DNA of 64,000 bases, taken from Nonlabens arenilitoris. GTDB taxonomy: Bacteria > Bacteroidota > Bacteroidia > Flavobacteriales > Flavobacteriaceae. The position numbers and the translations under genes were made by a program. Location of the stretch: NCBI RefSeq assembly GCF_002954765.1, contig NZ_MTPW01000001.1, forward strand, positions 1,377,501-1,441,500. Direction: 5' to 3'. Below are positions 9,968-18,000 of the stretch, one piece after another. Positions within the stretch are counted from its first letter, which is position 1. Every line of letters starts with the position of its first letter. Below the pieces are notes generated by a model, which saw nothing but the letters and a program-made list of their open reading frames with translations, was not told the DNA's origin and did not search any database.

Positions 9968-10386
9968 TATTTTTTTTATTAGCTGGTTATTCTCTATATG
10001 GACAAACAAATCAAGAAATTATATATCTTTTTGATAAAGTGGGATCTAATGTGCTCATGAAAGAATATCCTAAACAAGAATTATTGGAGTATAGTTTTTT
10101 ACGGGCAAATGCAATTAAAAATCATTTATCAACCCATGAGGTCTTCATGTTTGATTTGATTCCTATAAAGGAAATTTCTGAAGAAGAATTTTGTAAGATA
10201 CGAGCGACATCAGTTTACGATTTAAAGTCGAATGAACCGTTTGAACTTCACATGTGGCTAACGGAAAAATCACCATATATAAAGTTAATAGTTCCTTTTT
10301 ATTATCATATTCCATCAAAACCATCTGGAAGGAAAAACAGATATTATATCTATTATGCCTCTTATAGAGGGACGCGATTTCAATAG
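9955..10386 (+). CDS. Small exported protein, candidate immunity partner of cassette A
   Basis: 143 residues. It starts with a typical Sec signal (MYRLIFFLLAGYSLYGQ), with predicted cleavage near residue 17. The mature part is small, charged and aromatic-rich, with no recognised domain. It overlaps the end of the large cassette gene by 13 bp, so the two are translationally coupled, and a strong terminator follows 9 bp after the stop. Each of the other large family members in this window is also followed by a small exported or membrane protein with no sequence likeness to this one. Variable partners next to variable C-terminal domains are what effector/immunity pairs look like. The immunity role is inference. 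Confidence 0.6.
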   Translation: MYRLIFFLLAGYSLYGQTNQEIIYLFDKVGSNVLMKEYPKQELLEYSFLRANAIKNHLSTHEVFMFDLIPIKEISEEEFCKIRATSVYDLKSNEPFELHMWLTEKSPYIKLIVPFYYHIPSKPSGRKNRYYIYYASYRGTRFQ

Positions 10387-10394
10387 ATCAATTC

Positions 10395-10424
10395 AAAACC
10401 TCAAGAACTCTACTTGAGGTTTTT
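10395..10424 (+). terminator. Cassette terminator, copy 1
   Basis: Stem CCTCAAG / CTTGAGG with a 7-nt loop and a run of T. Two nearly identical hairpins close the other cassettes at 11503 and 14705. Confidence 0.85.
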
Positions 10425-10735
10425 GTTTCTTCTTAGATGTTGAGATTACAAGATTTCCCACCACAAAACACCATTACTACTTACAATTAAAATATTTTTG
10501 AAGAGAATCTGTTTTAATCTTGCATGAAACACGCACTGGTATTTCTCTTTACTCTCATCATGGCAGCAGCCAGTGCACAAGAGTATGTAAATGTGAAAAA
10601 AGTGCGTCGTGCGGTAACAGACAGTATACAGTTGGATAGCATCAGTATCAATCCATCCTATTTCAAGATAGTAGATAGTCGCGGCATGCCAATAGATTCA
10701 ACCGCTTATCGAGTAGATTTTGTAAAAGCGATGCT
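10396..10735. repeat. Direct repeat, copy 1 (terminator plus 5' end of outer-membrane protein gene)
   Basis: Nearly identical to 14704-15045. It runs from the terminator hairpin through the intergenic region into about 70 codons of the outer-membrane protein gene, then stops sharply after GCGATGCTA. This marks a recombination breakpoint. Confidence 0.88.
10524..10735 (+). pseudogene. Truncated 5' fragment of the outer-membrane protein gene at 14835
   Basis: The first about 70 codons match the start of the 1135-residue protein at 14835 with two substitutions (MKHALVFLF against MKHALAFLF, TAYRVDF against TAYQVDF). Homology ends after VDFVKAML. The frame then runs into unrelated sequence and stops at 10802. 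The fragment keeps the signal peptide but none of the barrel. It is best read as flanking DNA carried along when a cassette was inserted or duplicated. It could still produce a 92-residue exported peptide, but there is no reason to think that is functional. Confidence 0.85.
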
Positions 10736-10891
10736 ACTTGGAGAAATATGCAACAAGAAATTGAGAATTGGGTGGTGGAAAATGGTGGTCAAGCACAAAT
10801 AGCACACTCAAAATCAGTACAAGTTCAAAAAGAGATTTTATTGGAGTTACTTACTGATGAGCAGCAAATTAATTCAATACCTTGTAATTAA
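10736..10891 (+). pseudogene. Orphan C-terminal tail of another family member
   Basis: An open frame starts at the breakpoint, has its first ATG at 10748 and ends at a TAA at 10889-10891. It encodes about 50 residues, including QQEIENWVVENGGQAQIAH and a final INSIPCN. It has no start signals of its own and is out of frame with the fragment before it. Like the C-termini of cassettes A (RSCID) and B (DRNCN), it ends with a Cys one to two residues from the stop. It lies 2 bp before a small membrane protein gene, the position a toxin C-terminus would take. I read it as the remains of a displaced effector C-terminal domain. Confidence 0.6.
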
Positions 10892-10893
10892 AT

Positions 10894-11478
10894 ATGGATT
10901 CAAGTTTTTCAAAAATAGTTTACATGTTAATCAAAATCGTATCGCCAGCATCAATAGCGTTATTGCTTTTGCTAATTGATGATTATTTATGGGGATTACA
11001 ATTTGTGGTAATTTATGCAGTAGTTATTATTCCTTTTAATATTAAGAAATTAAAACATGGTATTTTATTGACTGTTTTACTTTCTATGGTTATGTGTTTT
11101 TTAGTTTTATTATTTTCAATGGGCATTACCTCTGGTTTATGGTATCTAATAAGTGAAATTTTACCATTAGGGATTAAATCTAACTCACAGTTTTTAAATA
11201 TTTCAGCAAATGACTTTTCTGCTTTAATTGCCATTGGTATTATATCACCTATACTTATGTTTTATGGTTATAGATTTATATTCAAATGGGAAAGAACGAG
11301 AAACAGTAAATATTTCTTAATTATTCCAATTGTAATATTGATGTGTTTTGGTTTTTCTGGTGTATTTATGGATAATGATAAGGTTATACCATTTTATTGG
11401 CAGTTAATAATGCTTGTTATAACTCAACTTACATTTTACCAAAAAGAACTTATATTTCTAATTAAGAAAGCCGATTAA
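10894..11478 (+). CDS. Multi-pass membrane protein, candidate orphan immunity protein
   Basis: 194 residues with about six hydrophobic segments (roughly 14-27, 32-46, 54-78, 110-128, 140-158, 165-182) and short basic loops such as NIKKLKHG and KWERTRNSK. There is no known domain. It starts 2 bp after the orphan tail, implying that the two were once coupled. It is followed by a copy of the cassette terminator. An integral membrane protein retained next to a fragment of a toxin-like gene is consistent with an orphan immunity gene; a membrane location would suggest a target in the inner membrane or periplasm. The assignment rests on context alone. Confidence 0.6.
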   Translation: MDSSFSKIVYMLIKIVSPASIALLLLLIDDYLWGLQFVVIYAVVIIPFNIKKLKHGILLTVLLSMVMCFLVLLFSMGITSGLWYLISEILPLGIKSNSQFLNISANDFSALIAIGIISPILMFYGYRFIFKWERTRNSKYFLIIPIVILMCFGFSGVFMDNDKVIPFYWQLIMLVITQLTFYQKELIFLIKKAD

Positions 11479-11502
11479 TAGAATCGAAAAAATATAAAAC
11501 CC

Positions 11503-11534
11503 AAAAACCTCAAGAACTCCACTTGAGGTTTTTT
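11503..11534 (+). terminator. Cassette terminator, copy 2
   Basis: The same CCTCAAG / CTTGAGG stem followed by six T. Confidence 0.85.
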
Positions 11535-11564
11535 GTGACTTCTAAGATATTTAGATTACAACAT

Positions 11565-12122
11565 TTTTAACCACAAAACCGCTTTACTATAAGGATTTAA
11601 AATATTGTTGAAGAGCAACTGTATAATTTTTAAAACAGGTATTTATGCCTATTGATAGAAAAATCTTACCTTAGTATTTTTAAAGATAATTTACAATTTT
11701 AAAATATGTTTAAACGCTCAAACGCTTAAATGGACGAATTCTCTATTGGCGATAGCACTTATGGCAATGTTTTCTACTACTAGTTGTGAAAGGGATGATA
11801 CTCCACTAGAAACTATACAAGAGCAACCACAATTTAAAATTGAAAAACTAACAGGTTCTCAATTAACTAACAATCATTCTTTAAATAAGGCTTTAAGTAG
11901 CGCAAAAGAATCATTGGGCATGAATACTTTTCAAAAATCAGTTTATGATTCTATCAATGGTTTTTACATTGAAGACACTGATGTTAATTATTTAACTAGT
12001 GGAACTTATGAGAGTTATACTTTTAAAATCACTGACCCAAGCGATACAACCCATTTAAAAAACATGGTGTTTTCAAAACAAATGGACTCTACCTATCAAG
12101 CATTTATAGTTGCATATGATTT
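11565..12122. repeat. Long direct repeat, copy 2 (upstream region plus N-terminal domain)
   Basis: Partner of 7915-8487. The coding part from about 11728 on is almost identical. The leader is more diverged and contains two rather than four 8-bp units. Confidence 0.85.
11712..11727 (+). repeat. 8-bp tandem repeat, 2 units (candidate phase-variation tract)
   Basis: One AAACGCTC and one AAACGCTT after ATGTTT (ATG at 11706-11708). With 2 units the ATG frame stops after seven codons (ATG TTT AAA CGC TCA AAC GCT TAA). Adding one unit would fuse the ATG to the lipoprotein frame. Confidence 0.85.
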
Positions 12123-13533
12123 GAATTACATAACCCTAGACGATATAAGGCAAGGAAGCATTCCTGTAGATGCTACTCCGTATGTCAGATATACACCTGT
12201 AACATCCAGTTTTCAGCATAAAAATGGTGTAGTAATGATAGGTGAAGGAGATTGTGTAAGTTTTGCAGAGGTTTCACCTGCTAGAAACTGTACAGTTGGT
12301 GATCATGCCCCAGGTGAAGATTGTAATTTAGATGAAGGAGATTGGAGAAGAGCACAAGAAGCAACCTTAGTATTCTATATGGAACCTTGTGGTGGTGGAG
12401 ATTTATTACCATCTAACGGAGATGTAAATCCTGGAGGTGATTTTCCAAATGATCCTGGTCCACCTACTGGCGGACAAACAAATCCCGGTGGTTCTGGACA
12501 ATTACCACTTATTAACAACAATACTAACGAGCCAGATGAACCTTGTAACGATCAACTTACCTTAAGTAATGGTGATTGTGCTGGTGTGATTACTTCTCCT
12601 GTTATAGATTTAAAACCGGCGCCAACATCGGTAGCTGACGAGACACAAGAGTTTTTTGATCGTTTAGAACAAACAGATGAAGAACTCTGGAGATTTATTA
12701 ATGACTCAGATCAAGATGATTTGAGAAATGACACTGATAATTTTTTAGTAGATGAAAACCATAGTGATGAGGCTAAGAACTTTGCAGAAGAGGCTATAAA
12801 GGCTAAAGAAGAAGATGAAGATAATGAGGTGGATTTTGAAAATAAATCTATTTATGACGTCTCAGTTCCAGATTGTTTAAAAGATATAATAGATAAGTTC
12901 AAGCCAACAAATAATTTCTATATGGATATGAATGGAGTTGCACCATCGTTACAACAACAATTAAATATTGCAACTCAAACCCTTTCATTATTTGATAATA
13001 CTGGAAATTACGGCATCACATTTGCTGTTTCTAACATCCCAGTGAATGCTCAAACAAACCCAACAATTATAAACAGTAATGGTACGGATGTATTGAAGAT
13101 TAAAATTGAATTTAGTGCTGAATATATTAGTCGAGCTACGGATTTGGCTTTGGCGAGATCTGTAGTACATGAATTAGTTCATGCCTACCTATATTACATA
13201 AATCAAACAAAACCTAACTCAGTTTTAGGTCAAAAGTTAGATGAAATCATTGATGATTTAACATCGATATCAACACAACATCAAATAATGTCAGATCAAT
13301 TTGCTGGAGCAATTGCAACAGCGATAGAAGCTTGGGACAACTCAAATCATCAGCATGAGGAATACGATTATTTAAGTTGGTCTGGTGACATGACGGCATC
13401 TACAGATTTTTTACTCCTTAATCAAAATTTTATCGAAAACGTATTTGAAAGGGCTTACGCAGAAGAAGGTGTTTTATCGTTAAATCCGACTATTCAAAAT
13501 ATATTACCAATCGGAGACAGAAATTGTAATTAA
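11746..13533 (+). CDS. Cassette B: polymorphic-toxin-like lipoprotein with a different C-terminal zincin domain (possibly frame-OFF)
   Basis: 595 codons from TTG 11746. A gain of one 8-bp unit would start it at ATG 11706 and give 611 residues with a complete lipoprotein signal. Residues 1 to about 126 are nearly identical to cassette A; 127-375 are related but diverged, including a Gly/Pro-rich linker, LSNGDCAG and AKEEDEDNEVDFEN. The C-terminal domain is unlike A in overall sequence but is also a putative metallopeptidase: HELVH (His475, Glu476, His479) and a later QHQIMSDQF segment whose His512 could be the third zinc ligand. Zincin toxins of this kind (Tox-MPTase families) are known from polymorphic toxin surveys. 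The assignment is inference, and no secretion apparatus is visible here. Confidence 0.75.
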   Translation: MAIALMAMFSTTSCERDDTPLETIQEQPQFKIEKLTGSQLTNNHSLNKALSSAKESLGMNTFQKSVYDSINGFYIEDTDVNYLTSGTYESYTFKITDPSDTTHLKNMVFSKQMDSTYQAFIVAYDLNYITLDDIRQGSIPVDATPYVRYTPVTSSFQHKNGVVMIGEGDCVSFAEVSPARNCTVGDHAPGEDCNLDEGDWRRAQEATLVFYMEPCGGGDLLPSNGDVNPGGDFPNDPGPPTGGQTNPGGSGQLPLINNNTNEPDEPCNDQLTLSNGDCAGVITSPVIDLKPAPTSVADETQEFFDRLEQTDEELWRFINDSDQDDLRNDTDNFLVDENHSDEAKNFAEEAIKAKEEDEDNEVDFENKSIYDVSVPDCLKDIIDKFKPTNNFYMDMNGVAPSLQQQLNIATQTLSLFDNTGNYGITFAVSNIPVNAQTNPTIINSNGTDVLKIKIEFSAEYISRATDLALARSVVHELVHAYLYYINQTKPNSVLGQKLDEIIDDLTSISTQHQIMSDQFAGAIATAIEAWDNSNHQHEEYDYLSWSGDMTASTDFLLLNQNFIENVFERAYAEEGVLSLNPTIQNILPIGDRNCN

Positions 13534-13534
13534 T

Positions 13535-14106
13535 ATGAATTTTTTTTTAAATGTGTTTTAATATTTATTTCAACATTTGGATACTCTCAAAATGAATACT
13601 ATGAGAAGTCCCATGAGCTTGTTGAGAAAATTCATGAATATGGAAGGGCTTTTACCTACATACCTGATAAATTTGATTTAGCAGAAATGTCAATCGCCTT
13701 CAAGAATGATTCGTTTTTTGATGAGCTCATTTTAAAATTGATGCTATCGCCTAAAAGAAGAGTTGATTCCATAAGCGATAATTCGATTTATGAAAAGCGT
13801 GATTCAATTACTTTAAATCATTTATCTCTTAAATCAAATTGGACGGTATTGGATTATGATGAAGAACTGACACCAAAGTTTTGGAATCCTGATTTAATGC
13901 AATACGTAAAAACTGTAAAAGAAGTAGATTTTAAATGGCGTACAAGTAATTATTCAATAGTTGGAGCTGTGCTTTTTAATGATAACTTTTCTATAGTTTG
14001 TATGGGTACAAAAAGATTCTATTGGTGTAGAGTCTTTGAATTAGTTGACGATAAATGGGTTTTGCAAATGGGTCACACAAGTCCTACGGGATTAGGGAAA
14101 GAATAA
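13535..14106 (+). pseudogene. Small exported protein, candidate immunity partner of B, out of frame at a T9 tract
   Basis: ATG 13535 lies just after the stop of cassette B. Its frame hits a TAA after eight codons. One extra T in the nine-T run at 13540-13548 would give MNFFFKCVLIFISTFGYSQ, an ideal Sec signal, joined to the open frame that runs to 14106, 190 residues in all. As it stands, only an internal start (for example ATG 13687) could be used, giving a cytoplasmic fragment. The mature part has no recognised domain. Either homopolymer phase variation or a sequencing undercall explains it; two other genes in this window have similar one-base homopolymer deficits, which favours the latter. 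Confidence 0.7.
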
Positions 14107-14119
14107 ATATAACATCTAG

Positions 14120-14698
14120 ATGGTAAGAATTACAATCTGCATATTAGTGTTAATTCCGTTTTTGGGTTACAGTCAGTTAGAACTTAAAAATTGTGAAAAC
14201 AACAAAGAACTTTGCCTAGAGTCATATCTCTTAAAATGGAGAGGAACTTATTCGCGAGAGTTTAATGTTGTGAAACACACTTTTCCAGATGAGTTTGATA
14301 AGAGATTCGATAATGAATTATTAGACTCTATTTATTCTTATTATGACTTAAAAGGAGATAGTTTAAGGCGTGATAATTTTAAGAGAATTTATTCAAGGTA
14401 TGATTATTATGATTTAGAAAAACATTTTAATAAAAATCAAAAAATCACATTTTTAGACACTTTAGAAATTAAAAAGTCAAAAAAAGTGTTTAGATTCATA
14501 GAGAGCTTTTATTATCAAGATAACTATATGATAGTTCAATACTCACTAGTTAATCAAAGGATATTGGAAGTTTTAAAGTTCGATAAAAGTCTAAATGGAT
14601 ATGAAATTATTGCATCCGTAATTAAAGAAAAAATTTATAATTATGATGGAAGCTTTTATTATAAATATCATTACAGAAAGACGGACTACAAAAATTAA
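14120..14698 (+). CDS. Small exported protein, second gene after cassette B
   Basis: 192 residues with a Sec signal (MVRITICILVLIPFLGYSQ). The mature part is highly charged and Tyr-rich (SIYSYYDLKGD, YSRYDYYDLEKHF), with one Cys pair near the start (NCENNKELC) that could form a disulphide. No domain is recognised. It follows the previous small gene by 13 bp and is closed by the cassette terminator 6 bp after its stop, so it belongs to cassette B. It could be a second immunity protein or an immunity gene left from an older cassette. The function is unknown. Confidence 0.6.
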   Translation: MVRITICILVLIPFLGYSQLELKNCENNKELCLESYLLKWRGTYSREFNVVKHTFPDEFDKRFDNELLDSIYSYYDLKGDSLRRDNFKRIYSRYDYYDLEKHFNKNQKITFLDTLEIKKSKKVFRFIESFYYQDNYMIVQYSLVNQRILEVLKFDKSLNGYEIIASVIKEKIYNYDGSFYYKYHYRKTDYKN

Positions 14699-14703
14699 TA
14701 TTT

Positions 14704-15045
14704 CAAAACCTCAAGAACTCCACTTGAGGTTTTTTGTTTCTTCTTAGATGTTGAGATTACAAGATTTCCCACCACAAAACACCATTACTACTTACAATTA
14801 AAATATTTTTGAAGAGAATCTGTTTTAATCTTGCATGAAACACGCACTGGCATTTCTCTTTACTCTCATCATGGCAGCAGCCAGTGCACAAGAGTATGTA
14901 AATGTGAAAAAAGTGCGTCGTGCGGTGACAGACAGTATACAGTTGGATAGCATCAGTATTAATCCATCCTATTTCAAGATAGTAGATAGTCGCGGCATGC
15001 CAATAGATTCAACCGCTTATCAGGTAGATTTTGTAAAAGCGATGC
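14704..15045. repeat. Direct repeat, copy 2 (terminator plus 5' end of outer-membrane protein gene)
   Basis: Partner of 10396-10735. This is the copy that continues into the intact gene, so it is probably the ancestral junction. Confidence 0.88.
14705..14735 (+). terminator. Cassette terminator, copy 3
   Basis: CCTCAAG / CTTGAGG stem with a 7-nt loop and six T; the same hairpin as at 10395 and 11503. Confidence 0.85.
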
Positions 15046-18000
15046 TAAGTATTAAAGATGCTACTGCGATAAAAACAGATTCTATAGATATACAGTTCTT
15101 ACCATTTCCAGAATTTTTAACCAGAACTTACCAGCTATACGATCCTAAAATTATTCTAGAAAATGAAACGGCTCAAGAACGTGTAGTTGCCATGCGACAA
15201 CCTACAGTGCAGCGCAATTATGTGCCATTTAATGGATTGAACACCACAGGCTCTATTACACGAGGATTGCGAGTAGGTAATAATCAAAACTCAGTCGTAG
15301 ACTCAGAACTGGATTTAAGAATCTCTGGAGCGCTGTCTGATAAAGTCTCTTTGCGTGCTTCCATTCAAGACGCAAACGTACCACAAACTCAGAATGGATA
15401 TTCACAACGCCTCGATGAATTTGACCAGATTTTTATAGAACTCTATAGCGATGACTGGAATATCAGAGCTGGAGACGTAGACCTCATTCAAACCGATTCT
15501 TATTTCAATAACTTCACCAAACGTGTTCAAGGAATCTCTGGTCAGATCAAATTTGAAGGCGATGATTCTCAAGGCTATGTTCAAGCGGCTGGTGCTTTAG
15601 TACGTGGTATTTTTAATATCTCAAGATTCACAGGTCAAGAAGGTAATCAAGGACCTTATAAACTTACCGGTCGTAATGGTGAGTTGTTTATTCTGGTCGT
15701 TTCTGGTAGTGAGCGTGTTTTTGTAAATGGTGTGCCGCTTACCAGAGGTGAAAATGCAGACTATGTCATCGACTATAACGCAGGAGAAGTACGATTTAAT
15801 GCTACATTTCCCATCACGAGTGAGATGCGTATTTCTATAGAATATCAATACAGTGAGCGTAATTTTACTCGTTTCGTAGGCTTTGCAAAAGGTGGCTATG
15901 AGACCGATAAACTGAGTGTAGAATCATACATCTATACCGAGAGCGATGCCAAAAATCAGCCGTTACAGCAAAACCTCAATGAAGATCAAGTGGCGATACT
16001 TGCAACTGCTGGAGATGATGAAGATCTTGCAATTGCACCTAGTGCGGTTCCCGATACGTTTTCTGAAAATAAGATTTTATATAGACGCGAAATCATCGCT
16101 GGTGTAGAACGATTTGTTTTTTCGCAGGATCCTAATGATGAGCTGTTCAACGTTCGATTCTCCTTAGTAGGCGAGAACCAAGGAAACTACGTTCTTGTAA
16201 ACGATCAGGCGATTGCCAATATTTATGAATATGTACCACCTATCGCTGGCGTTCCTCAAGGGAATTTTGAACCTGTAATTAGACTTTTTGCGCCCGAGAT
16301 TATCACTATTGCTGGTGCTAAAGCTCGATATGCACCTTCTAAAACTACGATAGTAGATACTGAAATTGCAGCCAGCAGTAATGACTTGAATCGTTTTTCA
16401 AGCATAGATGATGATGATAATCGTGGTGTTGCGGTAAAGCTTGCCGTGCAACAGCAGCTATGGAAAAAGGACTCACTTACGACCTTAAAAGCACGTGTAA
16501 AGTCTGATTATATTGACCAAAACTTCCGCAATGTAGAGCGCGTTTATAACATAGAATTTAATCGAGATTGGAACATAGACATCATTTCAGGTAATCAACT
16601 CTTTTCCACAATTGGATTGGATTATGTGCAAGATTCCACATTACGAGCTACTTATGAATTAGAACATCTCGAGTTTTCTGATAGCTATAGTGGTAATAGA
16701 CACAACTTAAATGGTGTATATCGTGATGGTGGATGGACAGCACGCTTTCGCGGAAGCGTACTCAACACCAACGCTACTGCTCTAGAATCACAGTTTTACA
16801 GAGCAAATGCTGACGTGGTAAAACGGTTCAATAATAAATGGATAGGTGCTCGATATGAGACAGAAGATAATCAGCAAACCGTCATTGCTGATGGTAGTTT
16901 AACGCCACTGTCACAGCGATTTGCAGGTTATGAAGTGTATACTGGTGTAGGTGATAGTACGGCCGTTTTTGTAGAAGTAGGATACAGGAATCGTGTGAAT
17001 GATAGTTTGCGATTGGGCAATCTAGAGCGTGTTAACAGGTCTAATAATTATTACATAAGATCACAACCTATTAAAGATGAGTTGAGTAGCTTAAAAATTT
17101 ATGCTAATTATCGTGTGTTGAAAAGCGAAATAGAAACCGTAGAAGATGAGGTGTCTTTTAATAGCAGGCTGCAATACCAGCGCAAGTTTTATGATAAAAA
17201 AGTGTTGTTGAACACGACTTATGAGACCAATAGTTCTACCATACCGCGACAGGATTTTACTTATGTAGCGGTTAATCCAGGACAGGGAACATTTACTTGG
17301 ATAGATTATAACGGCGATGGTATACAAGATTTAAATGAGTTTGAAGTGGCACAATTTCAAGATCAAGGGCGTTTTGTGCGCATTTTACTGCCCAATCAGG
17401 TATTTGTACCTACACATCAAAATAAGTTTTCTCAAACGCTTACCTTAAATCCCAGTTCGTGGTCGCAAAGCGATGGTTATAAAAAGGTGTTATCTCAATT
17501 CTACAATCAGACCAGTTACTTGATTGATCGTATGGTAGAGAGAGAAGGAGCTACATTTGATTTAAACCCATTCGGTACAGGAGATAATCAGTTAGGACTT
17601 AACCTAAATTTTAGAAACAGCTTATTTTTTAATCGTGGTAAACAGCAATACACGACTAATTACACCTACATAAGCAGTGCTAATGAAAACTTGCAAAGCA
17701 TAGGTAGTTTGAGTAGTGATATAGAAAGTCATCAACTGGGCTTTATTCATAAAATTAAAGAAAACTGGTTGATTACGGTAGATGCTCAAACTGGATTTAA
17801 TGCTAGTGAAAGTGAGAACTTCAGCAACCGAAATTTCAAGATTAATGAGAGTTTATTTAAACCTCAAGTGTCGTATTTATTTGGTAATAGTAGCCGTGTA
17901 GACGTGTTTTATGAATTGCAGTCTAAAGAAAATGTGGTTAATGAAGAAGCAATGCTCGATCAACAAAATATAGGTATAAGTTGGTCCTTTAATAAAGAGC

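Noticed and set aside
10524..10802. A complete 92-residue exported protein
   Set aside because: It is a truncated copy of the 14835 gene running into unrelated sequence, not an independent gene.
7900..15050. Island as a transposon or insertion sequence
   Set aside because: No transposase, integrase, terminal inverted repeat or target duplication was seen; the repeats are explained by homologous recombination between cassettes.
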